A stretch of DNA of 64,000 nucleotides from Rhynchonema sp. JSB1_4 (GCA_030248065.1 JASAMV010005032.1:32485-96484); one strand, 5' to 3'. Shown: positions 21,333 to 33,280, numbered from the stretch's first letter. Program-made: numbers and translations. The notes: a model not told the origin generated them from the sequence alone.

Positions 21333-22280
21333 TCATCCTAATACACCATTAGGGCTCATGATGATGAATATCTCAACTTTCAGAACAATTGTTTTTCTCG
21401 ATTTCAGATGTCGGAATACCAGCGTTGTCAGTCGTGGTTCAACATCGAAGTCTTGATGGAAGAGCTCCAACGAGTACTTCCCGGCTACAGCCGCCCGCAC
21501 GAACTCCGGCAACCGGAAATACACGTTGCGATGACGAACGCCGGGTGTTTCGTTATCGTCATCCACAAACAGAAGTCCAGAGAACTGAAGCCTGAATTAC
21601 CTTAATATTTGAACCATAAGTATCCGACATTGATGAATACCAGCCAAATAACACGTCTGCACTAACGTGAAACCGTCGTCGTACTGTTCAGTCAACATAT
21701 CCAATGTGTGGTTCAATATTTCACATGTTAGACCACACAACACCTTGTTCTGAACACCGTCATCGTTCAACACCAAGTGCATGTCGTAGTGTCCTAACAC
21801 TGCCGATGTCAGCGATGGCGCGGCCTAAAATTAAGGGGCTATCTGAGCCTCCAGCTTTAGGATGACACAATTTTATCGCTAACTAACGGCAATTAGCGCA
21901 GCAAGCCCGTCGTAAAACTTTGGCTGCCATTCGAATTCCTTCTCTGTTCGTTTGTGTACGGTGAATGGGTTAAAGAAGCAATCCCAGGTGCAGTCGAAGC
22001 TCTCAAGGGCACTCAGAGTCATCTGATACGGCTGTTGAGCCTGGCGCTGTTTGAGCACGCTGAAAGTATCAACAAGTCCTGCTGGTCAAAAACAAACGGA
22101 AATATAAAAATAGCACCAACTCTTGTAGGTCCCATTTGACAAATGACGGCCACTTGGCACTTTCGATGTCTGCCCTGAATCGGGCCTTTCTCTCATCGGA
22201 TAAGTCCCATGCACAAGGCAACGCCAGTTTAGATGCCTCAAGTGGCCACCGTGACGCATCAAGAACATGACTATGTTGCG
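21333..22280 (-). pseudogene. Unrecognised multi-exon protein
   Basis: At least three minus-strand segments. About 22,270-22,095 reads WPLEASKLALPCAWDLSDER. Exon 22,059-21,888 has TTTCAG acceptor, GTTAGT donor, and reads ALESFDCTWDCFFNPFTVHK. A third, from 21,824 after ATTTTAG, is in phase and reads GHYDMHLVLNDDGVQNKVL. The third runs to a TAA at 21,597-21,599, then continues in the same frame (FSGLLFVDDDNETPG, VYFRLPEFVRAAVAGKYS) to 21,333. The clean splice phase of exons two and three supports a real gene. The single stop suggests decay or an error. It could be a structural or accessory Polinton protein, but no family is recognised. Confidence 0.45.
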
Positions 22281-22424
22281 ATGAATTGGCACCCTTGGCA
22301 GTCAATTGTTGGGTGAAAACGAGCACTTTCTGAACATATCCCTTTATTGCTGCTCTAATTTGAAAGCCTTGTTATTTGCAATTAAAGCCAAGACAAGCAC
22401 CTCACACCACCGCAACCTAACTTA

Positions 22425-22826
22425 TCACTTTGATTTACGACTGCGTTTCCTTGCAGCTGGAGAACCTTTCCCGCGACCACCACCCGCACCACGACCACGG
22501 CCACCCTGACCTCGACCACGACCGCCCTGACCACGACCACGAGCTCCCCTACAACGACCACGACTGCGACCACGCAAACCACCAGCCCCACTCGGCTCAG
22601 ACGACGATGCGGCACTTTTGTCGGAAATAAGCGACTGCAGCAATTCGTATTCTGATTGTGGCTCATGCTTGATTCGATCCACAATTGCGTCATCGATGGG
22701 CTCAGGATCCATCACCGACACATCGAACGGGCACGGACTCACTGCTCGGTCCAGGGCTACCACTGGGTTAAACATATCGATCGATTCGTCACGTGCACCG
22801 GACAAAGAAACCAGTGACTCAGCAGC
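22425..22826 (-). CDS. RG-rich basic protein exon (candidate virion core or nucleic-acid-binding)
   Basis: The exon begins after a GTTGCAG acceptor and is open for 133 codons to TGA at 22,425. The first part is acidic (MDPEPIDDAIVDRIKHEP). The last 55 residues are nearly all R, G and K: GRSRGRCRGARGRGQGGRGR repeats, ending AARKRSRKSK. Such tails bind nucleic acid, as in RGG proteins and the basic core proteins of adenoviruses. An upstream acidic exon (23,072-22,948, PDVPLVAEVLEVE...) has clean splice sites but joins out of phase, so the 5' structure is unresolved or broken. A core-protein role is inferred only from composition and location. Confidence 0.5.
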   Translation of the reverse strand, partial: AAESLVSLSGARDESIDMFNPVVALDRAVSPCPFDVSVMDPEPIDDAIVDRIKHEPQSEYELLQSLISDKSAASSSEPSGAGGLRGRSRGRCRGARGRGQGGRGRGQGGRGRGAGGGRGKGSPAARKRSRKSK

Positions 22827-22947
22827 CTGCAACTGTATCAGAACAAGAAATCCACATGTCGCATACGGCCATGGCCGAACGATAACTTAAATATGAAGGT
22901 GCTATTAATCATCGCATTTATTCGAGCGAAACAACCCCTGACATTAC

Positions 22948-23072
22948 CTGCGCGATATTGAGCTGTCCTCCGATGCACCAATTTCAGGCGAAGCAGGTCG
23001 TTCGTCAACATGATCATGGGCTGTTGTGGTCGACTCCACTTCCAACACTTCTGCGACTAATGGAACGTCTGG
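22948..23072 (-). CDS. Acidic exon upstream of the RG-rich exon
   Basis: ACCTTGCAG acceptor, AG/GTAATG donor, open reading PDVPLVAEVLEVEST then DERPASPEIGASEDSS. It ends in phase 2, while the RG-rich exon needs phase 0, so an intervening exon, an indel or another splice site is required. Confidence 0.35.
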
Positions 23073-25402
23073 CTGCAAGGTATGGTGTGCGAATAACTAC
23101 AAATGTCAGCGCGAGCGGATTTGCGTGTTGCTGGGCTGGTCGATTGCACTGGATCGACCGTGTGATCTGTTTGTTATGTCTAATGTTTTTCTTCTGAAAG
23201 CTTCGTTTCCCTAGCACAAAGGACAAAGTCTCCCCAAATTTCTATGTGTCACTTTTATTTTCAATCTGGTTCCAAAAGTTTGTCAAAGCGCCAAAATCTG
23301 ACTGAATCACCAAATGAAATGTGGTTCAAATTAAAGTCAAGACAATTATAAATCGAATCAAGCCCCAAATCGGAATGAGCCACCAAAGTACAAAAGAGTC
23401 CTTTAAATACTCATGATCTGAACTTTAAGTGAGATAAACAACAATCTCAAAATAGCAGCACGATTAAAAGGTCAGAGGTGGAGGATCAAAACAGCTTTAA
23501 GGTCGGAAACTTTAAAAGTTGGGTACTACTACTTTTTTCAATATCAATATCACATTAGCCCAAAAATTTCATGAGAGTTGTTTACAGTCATGGCAGCTCA
23601 CGCGGGGCCCACGCCCTGTCACTCAAACGCCGGGTGCATGACGTCTTTGCGTTCGCTGCCTCTCGCGGGGCCCACGCCTTGTCACTCAAGCGCCGTTCGG
23701 GGCCCACGCACACTTTGATGGGTCCGGTGACAGGTGCCATAGGGACCGTATCATAGGACCAGGTGCACGACCGAATGAAGGGGACTGTCTCATCTGTGAC
23801 ATTCGCGGCCTTCAAGAGAAAATCGAGCCCCTGCTCGAACTTATTGTTGTTATCCTGAAGTGACAAGGGAGATTAGTGATTGATAAAATTACCTGAAAGT
23901 GAAACCAAATATAAATGAATTATGTTTAATTATATTTTATTTTGTTTGTTTTGTGACAGAAGGACACGTGGCGAGGGTCAAAGAGGAGTTGTAGAAGTAG
24001 CAGACCGGGGAAAAATATGTAGGAAACAGCAGAATGGGGAAAGATTTGAAGAAGTAGAAGGAACCACGTCGGTAGAAGAACGCCAATGCACAAAAGAAAT
24101 AACAAACGAAATAATTAACAAAAAGAAAACGGGGTTATATCACAAAATATGAACGCAAAGAATTAAATGGACGGGCATGAGTAAGAAAACGGCACGAACT
24201 AGCATCAGAAATGATGAACAGAGTACAGAGAAACTAACGCAGCGGATACAATATAAGAAAAGATCATATTTTTGGTGGTGTATGTTTTGAACACCTTATG
24301 AGAATTTTATATTGTTTTTTTTGGTTTTATTTCATTATTTTTTCGTGATTTTTTTATAATTTTCCTTGTGTTTGTTCTTTATATGTATAACAAAGTGAAA
24401 GCGAAGGATGACAAAAAAATGAAAGAATGAGAAAGAATTATACAAGGGATCGAAGATTGGCAAATGTTATATAATGGTTCGTCTCCGTGCCACCGGGAGT
24501 GGGCGAACGTATGAAAAAAAATTGACGTTTCTGGCAGTTTTTTTGTATGCTTGCGATCAACATCGTCCGCACCATAATGAAGTACGCCATACCAGGGAGT
24601 TGTCGATGTGAAAATACTGATGGTTAGTCCCCATCACTACTGCTAAATTTAAGCTTATGCAAGTGAACCGAGCAGGCCAGTGTGAAATCCGGTCCCAATA
24701 AGTAGGTACCACGACTTTAAAAATAATATCAGCGGTGCTGGTCTCAATGAATTGTACACTCAAGAAGATAACTGTTCGCCTGTTTCAGAGTGGTATGAAT
24801 AAACTGCATACATAGGCGCAGAGCTGTGTGCCCGTGGAGCGAAACTAAGCATTGTGGAAGTGCCGTTTGTGAAAAAATGAAGTGTGTTTCAAGTAATAGC
24901 ACACCTATTACATAATGTACCATTTCGACGTTTGATACATTGGGTATGGCGCACAAGAACTGACTGTACTGTACACCCCGACGAACATGATGCCAAGACC
25001 GACCAGACTGGCTGTAGCCACCAGCGTGATGATTTTCGCAGCGAGACAAACTTGCGAAGCTTGTGCGGGAGACAAACAGAACAGCCTGCTTCGAGTGTAC
25101 AAGAACCAAAAACATGTGGGAAACGAGCCAGCCCACAATAATATAGTGCGTGGTTACAAGAGATAAAATATTGAAACACTTCTTGACCCGTGATAGTTTG
25201 ACTTTCAAATGAATAATTTGCTTTGATCGTTTTATGATTTACACGAAAATTTTTTTGTTAAACAACAGCCATAACGTAAAATTACCGTAACCCAGTGTAA
25301 CACAGTTTCAGCCTTTTTGATTGTGGGCGAAATAATACTGTTTTCAATCGAAATATTTTGACTGCGTGGCTCACTGCGACGTTGTGTGGCCCCAAAAGAA
25401 CG
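23073..25402. other. Polinton interior, mostly without supported genes
   Basis: A diverged tandem GGGGCCCACGCC...GTCACTCAA motif lies at 23,595-23,710. A possible minus-strand exon (about 23,850-23,727, FEQGLDFLLKAANVTDETV) follows a CACTTCAG acceptor. Purine-rich AT-rich DNA fills 23,920-24,480. At 24,900-25,180 a minus-strand frame has one hydrophobic segment (KIITLVATASLVGLGIMFVG). None is strong enough for a gene call. Confidence 0.35.
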
Positions 25403-26073
25403 ATGTCCAAGAGACCCCACAAGGATGATTCCGAAATGCCGGAGGTGAAAAAAGGTTACTTGGGAGGCCTATAAAGATTTATGTTCCTTTACTTGTGCAC
25501 AACGTAGGTGAACAAAATTGCCTGATTGCCTGATATATCCAATTTTGTTTTTAGAACCTGAGGAACAAGAACCAGCGGTGGAAGTGAGCCGCGGAGAAAC
25601 GGGCCAATGTTTCGCTGTGAAGAAAGTTGCCAAAAAGGTGTACAAAAATTTTATGTGCCTCTGACGTAATGTAACTGTTCACTGTAAGTGCACTGGCTGA
25701 ACACAGATAAAATTTCGGCTTGTTGGCTGTATAGCGCACTGTTACATTAGCCTGGGTTTACACCCGCGTGTGCAGCATTAAGCCGTTTTTTTTCATAAGG
25801 CAGTGACAGCGTGTATGAGAGCAAAATCTGGCCGTTTTAGATTATCACCGCTTATGTGAAGCGCGTAAAATAACAACACCTATAGATGTGCAATATAATA
25901 GTTTTTTTGTGATCAGACGTCGGCCGATACGTCCCAAAGCGGTGCAGCTGTTGGTGATGATGCTAGTGGTCAAACCGCTATGCAAATTGATGCCCCTAAT
26001 GCGCCGCCGCCCATCATCGCGCAAGAAAATGTGCTGTCACAAGAGACGTTGGAGTCGCATTACCGGAACATTG
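25403..26073 (+). CDS. 5' exons of an interrupted Polinton gene (possibly capsid)
   Basis: Three plus-strand exons join in phase: 25,403-25,454 (ATG, MSKRPHKDDSEMPE), 25,555-25,637 (TTTTAG acceptor) and 25,917-26,073 (GATCAG acceptor, ends at GGTAAAA). The product is polar and rich in Ala, Gln and Asp, ending ENVLSQETLESHYRNI. No later exon exists before the GC-rich block at 26,221. The major capsid C-terminal segment resumes on the same strand at 31,721. The simplest reading is that these are N-terminal exons of the capsid gene, split by the 26.2-31.7 kb block. That is inference, because this part shows no diagnostic capsid motif. Confidence 0.45.
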
Positions 26074-26220
26074 GTAAAAATTTTCTTTGAACATAAACTT
26101 GCAAATGGGTTTTGACTTTGGCAAGCATGAAGCTATCTGTGATTTGAACGGTGAAGTGCGAAACGGCGGGCACAAAAGTATGCGCGGCACGCATGGAGAT
26201 TGTGTCCCAGAAAAGTGGAG

Positions 26221-26958
26221 AAATATTCCCCCCCCCCCCACTTTGCGCGGCAACCCGCACAACAAAGGGGAGGAAACGCCGGGGGGAGGGGGGGGACGAC
26301 ACCACCAAACCAACAAAAAAAAAAGAGTATAACCAAAGCACACAGGCGCCCCAAACAAACAAACAAACAACGAAAAAAAAAACAAAAGAGGGGGAGATAT
26401 AGAAGAGGCGGGGCGGGGAGGGGAAGCCCGCGCCCCCCGGCCCGGGTGCGGGGGGGGGGGCGGGGCCCGCGCCGGACCGCGCGGCGGCCCGCCGGGCCCC
26501 CCCCCCCGCGGGGCCGGCGGCGCGCGCACCCCCGCCCCGCCGCCCAGACAGGCGGGGCCGGCGCCGGGGAGAAAAAATGTTCAATTAGAACAGGCAGAGA
26601 GAACCACACAATGAAGGGGAGGGGGGGACACACCACGCACGAACGGGGGGCCGGAGGCCGACGACCATAGCCAGCCCGGGAGGCCGGCGGCGGCCCCGCC
26701 CCGCGGCCCGGGCGGGGGGCCGGGCGGGGGACCGGGGCCCCCCGCACCGGGCCGCACCCGGTGCGGCCCCCGCCCGCGGGAGCCGCTCCGCGGGCGCAGC
26801 GCGCGGCCGCGAAAAGTCGACCGCCCGGCACAGCCGCCCCCCCGCCCCCCGCGCCCCCGCCCCGACGGGACCGGCCACGAGGCACGGACCAGCAGGGGAG
26901 GGCAGCCCCCCCCGGGCGGAGGGGGGGGGTCCTCGAACGACGACGACATGAAAATTAA
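26221..26958. other. GC-extreme homopolymer-rich block
   Basis: About 740 bp of G and C runs, abruptly different from AT-rich DNA on both sides. It opens with a C10 run and contains many G8-10 and C8-9 runs. The long frames (up to 250 codons, both strands) consist of P, G, R and A and are composition artefacts. Either a simple-sequence insertion or low-quality assembly. Confidence 0.7.
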
Positions 26959-29435
26959 CTGAAGGTAAGTGAAAATAATCCATATGGACTATGGTTGAGG
27001 ATCAATTCGAGAAATGGGGGGATCATGCAAAAGAAATGTATGTAAATTCTGGTAATAAGACAAGGGTTCAAGTGGGTAGCGAAACCATAATAAGAATAAT
27101 TATCCGTTTGCGATCATTGTTTCTGGCAAAATTGGACAGCCCATAGCAGTAAAACTCCGCCCAAGTGAAAAAAGAGAATAAAACAGGGAAGTATGGCGGT
27201 GGTATCCTCTGTGTATGTATAATGACATAAGAAGAATATTAATGGTGTAGTAACTTTAGATTTCAGAAGACATGAATATCACGTGGTGCTTTTAGTTGTA
27301 ATATTTGTATTCGTTCGAAATCAATAATTTATTCTTGCGTAAATGTAATGAAAGTTAAACTGTTGTAAGCATCCCTCACCGAGGGGGAGACGACCGAACT
27401 CAACCGGAAACAAATGTCCGATAAAATAAAATTATGTGATAACGACAGATTCATAAAAAATCCATCGGGGCCATTGGTAAGTTATTTGTTTTGTTTGGAA
27501 AAATCCCAAATTTACTTTTTAAAATTTTATTTTCAGTGAAGGTGGATTATGGAACCTGGACACGCAATTGACGAGGACTTGCGAAGGCGAAAATCGGCGT
27601 GACTAGTTGCGAGGCATGGTCGATAAAAGTAAGCAATACGTGCTGAAATAAGGCTAGTACATGTAAATCAGAGCCCAAATCAACAAATATCTTCATTGGA
27701 GAGTGATGAAGCCATGCACAAAGCGCAAAAATGTGTTTTTTGACAAAATGAAAAACAAAAATAAAGACTGAAAGCAAACTGTCAACCCCCAAGTGCTATC
27801 TCAATGAAATATTAAAAAAATACAGAAAGACAAATATTATTATATAAGTGCAGTGCGTGGTGGGTTGGTAGGAGACTTAAATGAGAAATTTGTAGTTGAT
27901 TGAAAATAAAAAACACGATGTCGGCGTACCTGTCAGATCGAAAATGAAGTTGGTAGAATGTATTATAAATGAAAAACAGGATTAGTGACGAAATTGACGA
28001 CCAAGACAAAGCAAGTTTATGTAGCTAAAGTAAATGTAAAATGATGAACAATTATTGACGCACAAGTTGAGGGCGAAACATGAGGCCTCCCCCTCATTGC
28101 CATGATAGATACCGGCCGGCTCGAAGCTGGTAATACATTATGCTGGGTGAGAAAAGTCGTGAACAACATGAAAGGGCAGCAAACCAACCACAATCACACC
28201 GACAAAGATTTAAATGAATGAAATACAATTGATTAATTACGTAAGGCTTTAATTTAAGTCGTGGTTTTTCATCCTGATGGCATGTCATGCATAAGCAATG
28301 AGCAGCGAAACAAAAATGTCACAAATTACTAGATATGAAAAATGGAAGGACTGTTGGCTATTATTACTACAGAAATGAGGACCAGGAATAAAGTGCCATT
28401 GCTGAAATCATTGAAGCGAGGGAAGCAATCACTCACTGTATGTGCAGCAAATGAACACAAGAGATAATCATAGAAATTGGCGGAATTAAAAAAATATGAC
28501 TATATTAAAATGTAAACTTGTGTCCGAAATGATAATGATATTCGATTTAAATAGTTTAGATGTCTGATTTAAATTTAACTCAAGAGAGCCGTAGAAGGAA
28601 TACTTCATGTATTAATTCGTGTCTCAAGAGTCTAAGCAGAGCGCCAAGCCATAGACGATAGCATAATTAATAATAAAATGCTGATGCCAGAATTGCAGGT
28701 ACTGTCGCCTCAAATGTTGGGCTGGGAGAACAGTTAGCATGAAAATGGTGGGCAAAAAACCACAAAAAGAAATGAAATGATGAGTAGGCACGAAAAGTTA
28801 ACTTTTATATCTAGTGTAGGCAATTTTTTATATTTGAGAGCAAACGTTTCACACAGAAAGCTCTGCCGCAGAGGCTTATGTGAGAAAACATTTCGCCTAA
28901 CTATGTAATGTGCATATCGATGATTGAAACAAAAATGTGCACTCCTTGGTAAAGGTTCTGGCGTCAACAAAGTTAGTTACTGAATAGTGAAGATTCCAAT
29001 GACGGCAGTGGCACGCAGCGAACCCATACCCAAATCAAAGCAATATGAGTACACTTAGTATGTGGTAATAAAGTATAACAATGTGATGTGCACGACGAAA
29101 GTGCAATGAATTTGATAATAATATTATTTGACAAGTCGGACGGCCGTGCGCTGTGGCTGTTTAATATGCTTAGTTTTTGTGTGCCTTCAGCTTAACGGTG
29201 GGTCTTCACCACATATTCTGATGGCAGAAATATTGTGTTGTGTCACAGGCAACATAATCAGATGAAGAAACTAGTAAAATGATCCAGATGAAGTCCGATG
29301 TAGAAAAGGTCGAAAACAAAAACAGTCGGAGCGAGTATGGAGGTCGGCCAGCAATGTACTTAAAGAAGAACCGTTATATTAAAATTGCAGGAACAAAGGT
29401 AATCAAGGTCAATTAATCAAGGTCAAATTAATCAA
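26959..29435. other. AT-rich insertion, no gene seen
   Basis: About 2.5 kb, around two-thirds A+T, with A-rich words and no exon-like frame. Lies between the GC-rich block and the gag relic. Confidence 0.4.
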
Positions 29436-29439
29436 GGAA

Positions 29440-29622
29440 ATTAATCAAGGAAATCAATCAACTAAAGGAACAATTACAAGGGCTTAGAGAACATTTACCC
29501 CCAACAAAGATCGACTATGTAAGATCAATTTTTACCAAAAGCACAACAAATCGCCGGTGTTATTTTTGCCGTGAGATAGGCCATAAAGCTAAAATGCGCC
29601 AGGCATCAACAGAAAATTAATT
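29440..29622 (+). pseudogene. gag: Retroelement gag fragment with zinc knuckle
   Basis: A plus-strand frame without ATG reads a Lys/Gln/Leu-rich helix (INQLKEQLQGLREHLPP). About 20 codons later comes CYFCREIGHKAKMR, a CCHC zinc knuckle (Cx2Cx4Hx4C) whose last Cys is Arg. It ends at TAA near 29,620. Typical of gag nucleocapsid from LTR elements. No pol or LTRs were recognised, so this is a small relic. It suggests the AT-rich 27-30.8 kb stretch is, at least partly, an old retrotransposon. Confidence 0.55.
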
Positions 29623-30785
29623 AAAATGTTCTCCTCTTTCAGTAGTTTTTCGTCCTTCAACTTCTGGTTTTTTGGGATCTCAGTCGTGACGACAGTAAAA
29701 CTATAAAAGCAAAACTCATTGTCCGAATCTGAGATAAGCAGCTAAGTAAAAATATGTGGAAAGGAAGAACAAAGAAGTAGAAAAAGGAGGATCCCGAACT
29801 ATGTGTGATTCTTAATTAAACTGTCGATGTCAATAAAAATGTTCGCAAGGCCATTGATTTGGTCATGATCTGGTCAGTCTCCTGTCTCTCTATTGAACGT
29901 CTGAGTCACTTCACTGCCTGTCTTTTTCGTGTCCCTGTCTGTCACAGGTAAGTTTATTAATTAAATTATATTGGAGTGAATGATTAAATGTCCTTTATTG
30001 CAGGGTCTGGCTCTGAGACGGATTGGACTGTCGTTGGAAGCTTGGGATTTACGTGTGCCAAACAAGCGATAGACAAAAATGAACGATACGCAAACATAAC
30101 ACACTGATGTGCCTCTATGCCTCGTAGTCTCCGAGTAAGGTCAAGCAAGAAAGCGTAAGAAAGCAACGAAAAGTGAAGGGCTGTATATAGTTGAAATCAT
30201 TGAGCAACGGTAGGTGTATGTTGTAATATTAAATAACTGAAAAGAGAAAAAAAAACGAAATAATTTCAATTTGTAAATCAGAAACCATCGGGCAGTGTTT
30301 GCTCAAAAGTAAGGTCAAATTAAATAAATGTTCGGCAAAGAGTATATTTTGTCCTAAATCAAAGCGCAACATCAAGGCCCAGGTCATCATGGTAATTACC
30401 ATGATGTGGCTAAGCATCACAGATAGGACCTAACGTTCCAGTTTGCTTATAAGATGCTGTAATAAATGAAACTACTGATGTTCATACACCGTGACAACCT
30501 GAATGTGAGGTCGAAATATACTCCTTTAAGATAAAACAAAAATTATATGATGTAAAGCATACAAAAACCTAGAAGAAAATGGTTCAAGACATGACAGTCA
30601 ATAAAATAAATGAATAGCCAATGTAGTTGTAACTCCATGGACCGAAAGTAGGCGAACTTATAAAGTATGCATACAATCAAATACACACCTACATTGGTGG
30701 TGGCTAAGCTACGATGGTCGTCTTGGCCGTCTGACCTTCAGTATTTATAATTCGGATTTGACCCACTGAACAAAAATTCGTTTTG
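29623..30785. other. AT-rich, no gene seen
   Basis: Contains a perfect 22-bp palindrome at about 30,384-30,405 (CATCATGGTAA and its inverse). Otherwise no features. Confidence 0.4.
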
Positions 30786-31716
30786 CGTTTTTTTTTTCCC
30801 CCCCACGCACGCACCCCCACAAAAAGATGAAAACATTACCAAAAAGGAAAAAAAAAAAAAAAAAATGGCAAGCCGCCCAGGGCCCCGCGTTCTAACCCAA
30901 AAAAAACCACCTCCTCAACCAAAACAAAGAGAGGCAGAGGAAAAGGAACACGCCCACCTCCAAAAAAAAAATCTTTTTAAGAAAAAACCTCACCCCCCCC
31001 CCCCCCCTGACTCCAAAAACAAGATGGCAATTAGGTAGCGAGCAAAAAAAGTGATCGGATCATCTCAACCTAACCAGTCACCATTTTTTTTATGATTTTT
31101 ACCAACAAAACCACCCCCGTTTTTTTTTTCACTCCACACCACAGGAGACGCCCCGCCCGCGACAGGAGATGAGGCGACGCAGAATACACACCCCACACCA
31201 AATTTTATAACAGCCCTCATTTTTTTTTTTTTTATTTTAACAACACCCCACACACAAAAATTTTTTCAGAACCACTGTTGTTTCCCTCCCCCCCCCTCCC
31301 CCGATTATTAAAACAACAACAAAAAAAAAAAAATTTTTAAAAAAAATAAAAAAGAAGAAAAAAAAAAACACCACCACAACACAACAAAAAAAGAACAAAC
31401 AAATTTTTCTACCAATTATTTTTAAACACTCAATAGAAGACAAAAATACTTTTTCTACAAAAACAAAACAGAAAAAACACAACAACAAAAACACACAGCT
31501 CACTCTTACCACACCACACACCTACACCAACACCAAAAACACAACAACACACACCCCCACCCACACACCACACACACCCCGCGCGCCTCCGACCACTCTC
31601 ACCCACACACAAGCACAACACACACAAAACAAGCGCGCCACACGCGCCCCAGACCCCAACCCCCCCACCCCTCCAACCACCCCCCCCCACTCCCGCCCCC
31701 CACCCCCACCCCCTTC
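30786..31716. other. Low-complexity A/C homopolymer block
   Basis: About 930 bp of A, C and T runs: T9-C8 at 30,789; A20 near 30,850; C14 at 30,993; CA-rich 31,340-31,700; C8-10 near 31,660-31,690. It ends a few bases before the capsid frame opens. Same abrupt character as 26,221-26,958. Frames here (31,065-31,690) are artefacts. Confidence 0.65.
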
Positions 31717-31720
31717 ACTA

Positions 31721-32332
31721 ATTCTTCAAGTTGAAAGACCAACAGACGACACCGATGATGAACCTGTGTTCCGTGTCCAGATCACAGACTTTTACCTAAC
31801 TGTACCCAGACTTCAATTGAAAAATGGTATACCGAGGCGTAAAACATTCAAATATCGGTATTGTCGTCAAAGGTTGGTGCCATATTTGCACCCTCGTGCC
31901 TTACCAATGTTTCACAAGACGATATCACAAGGTCAAACGCCAGCCAAAGTTGCTGTTGGTTTTATGAAGGCAGCAGCTTACGATGGCGATTTGTACGCAA
32001 ATAGTCATCGGTTAATTCACTTCAACGTGAAATCGTTGCTTTTAAAACGAAATTAAAAGCATGAACCTGGGATATTTGGTTATCAGGCAAACATGTCGCG
32101 CAACGAATATCATGAAATTTTCCACTCAGTTTACGACTACCTTGAAAGCAAAGGACAACTGGACTATAACAGTTTTGAGAGCGATACCTTTATGGCAGCG
32201 TGGGCACTTGCTCCAGGAAGCAGCTTATATTCAATTAAAAGGCCAGAAGCTGCCATTACTCTTTCGAGAGAGTTCGAACCACCTACAAACAATCGAAAAG
32301 ATCCCAAAACCTTATTATTCTTTGTTGGCTAA
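31721..32332 (+). pseudogene. Polinton major capsid protein, C-terminal segment
   Basis: The frame shows the capsid family pattern (the family of nematode F54H12.2-like transposon proteins): VFRVQITDFYLTVPR, then YLHPRALPMFHKTISQGQTP, AKVAVGFMKAAAYDGDLYAN and HFNVKSLLL. After a single in-frame TAA at 32,057-32,059 it continues through RNEYHEIFHSVYDY, the DYNSFESDTFMAAWALAP block and ITLSREFEPP. That order matches the second half of the double-jelly-roll capsid. The 5' half is missing: the open frame emerges from the low-complexity block. The stop and truncation make this copy non-functional as it stands. It precedes the ATPase by 75 bp on the same strand. Confidence 0.7.
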
Positions 32333-32407
32333 TTTATGCATGCGAATTCGGTATTGACAGCAGTGGACGTTTTATTCCTGATCCACAGCACCTAGCAGTC
32401 TAAAGAA

Positions 32408-33280
32408 ATGCCAATACCACTTAAATGTCCGGGCACCGGCGTCATTACCGGCAGCACTCTGAGCGGCAAGTCACGGCTCCTACGGGACCTAATCCTTAAC
32501 ACAAAGGCTCATTTCGACAAACGAATTGGCGGTGTGTTGTGGATTAAAGCTAAGGACACAAGTGACGATCATGAGCTCAAAAAATTAAAGAAAAAGATAC
32601 CAAACATGCAGATCATTGACGGTTACCCTGAGGACCTGCTTGGCCTGATTAGGTCACATCGACGGCTCATCAAGGACACGCTTTTAATTGTGTTAGACGA
32701 TTTAGTCTTCGATATCTTATCTGACGGAGAGGCAATTCAGAAGCTTGTCTCAGTCTATGTCCGCCACTGGAACTTATGGCGGGGCATAACGTCCCAAAAT
32801 TTGTATGCATCTTCAACACGAGCACGCACTTGCATGCCCACATTGCTGCGCAATGCAAGAGTGGTATGTGTTGCACTCGACAGAAGGCAACTATCTACTG
32901 TTGCCCAGCTGGCCACTGTGTTCTTCGGACCAGATAAGCACCGTCTGATGCATCCCTTTCTACAAAACATGTCTACTAAACCCGGGGACTTCCTATGCAT
33001 CGATTTGACTGAACCAGATGTCGATCGAATAGTCACAATGAACGGGTTGATTGACGGCCAAACTGGTTACTTTTTCACACACACAAAGATGACGACTGTC
33101 ATTCTCGTGTTTCCTTTAAAAAGCTTCCAATCAAACACCACGCTGACAATGGAGAAGCATCGCTTGGTGAAGCAACGTGTGGTGCCAGACGTAATGAAAA
33201 AACTACACGAACAGAACGTGCTTGATAGCGATGGTTACGTTCGCTACGGTAACGGAAACAATGGGTCTCACATACTCTAA
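32408..33280 (+). CDS. Polinton packaging ATPase (FtsK/HerA type)
   Basis: A 290-residue intact single-exon frame. Walker A is GSTLSGKS at about residues 16-23 and Walker B is LLIVLDDLV at about 96-104. A GxRHWNLWRGITSQNLY-like sensor region follows, then LRNARVVCVAL and FFGPDKHRLM, as in viral A32-like and Polinton genome-packaging ATPases. The start ATG at 32,408 lies just upstream of the P-loop, as usual in this short family. ATPases of this clade translocate DNA into preformed capsids. It is the best-preserved core gene here and sits directly downstream of the capsid segment, the common Polinton arrangement. It converges with minus-strand genes ending at 33,375. Confidence 0.88.
   Translation: MPIPLKCPGTGVITGSTLSGKSRLLRDLILNTKAHFDKRIGGVLWIKAKDTSDDHELKKLKKKIPNMQIIDGYPEDLLGLIRSHRRLIKDTLLIVLDDLVFDILSDGEAIQKLVSVYVRHWNLWRGITSQNLYASSTRARTCMPTLLRNARVVCVALDRRQLSTVAQLATVFFGPDKHRLMHPFLQNMSTKPGDFLCIDLTEPDVDRIVTMNGLIDGQTGYFFTHTKMTTVILVFPLKSFQSNTTLTMEKHRLVKQRVVPDVMKKLHEQNVLDSDGYVRYGNGNNGSHIL

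Noticed and set aside
22382..22693. Val-rich frame and Asp/His-rich frame over the RG-rich tail
   Set aside because: Antisense and frame shadows of the Arg/Gly repeat codons.
26014..26983. Long frames up to 250 codons on both strands
   Set aside because: They consist of Pro, Gly, Arg and Ala translated from G/C homopolymers, are open on both strands at once, and match no protein pattern.
31065..31690. Val/Cys/Phe-rich frames in the A/C block
   Set aside because: Composition artefacts of low-complexity DNA.
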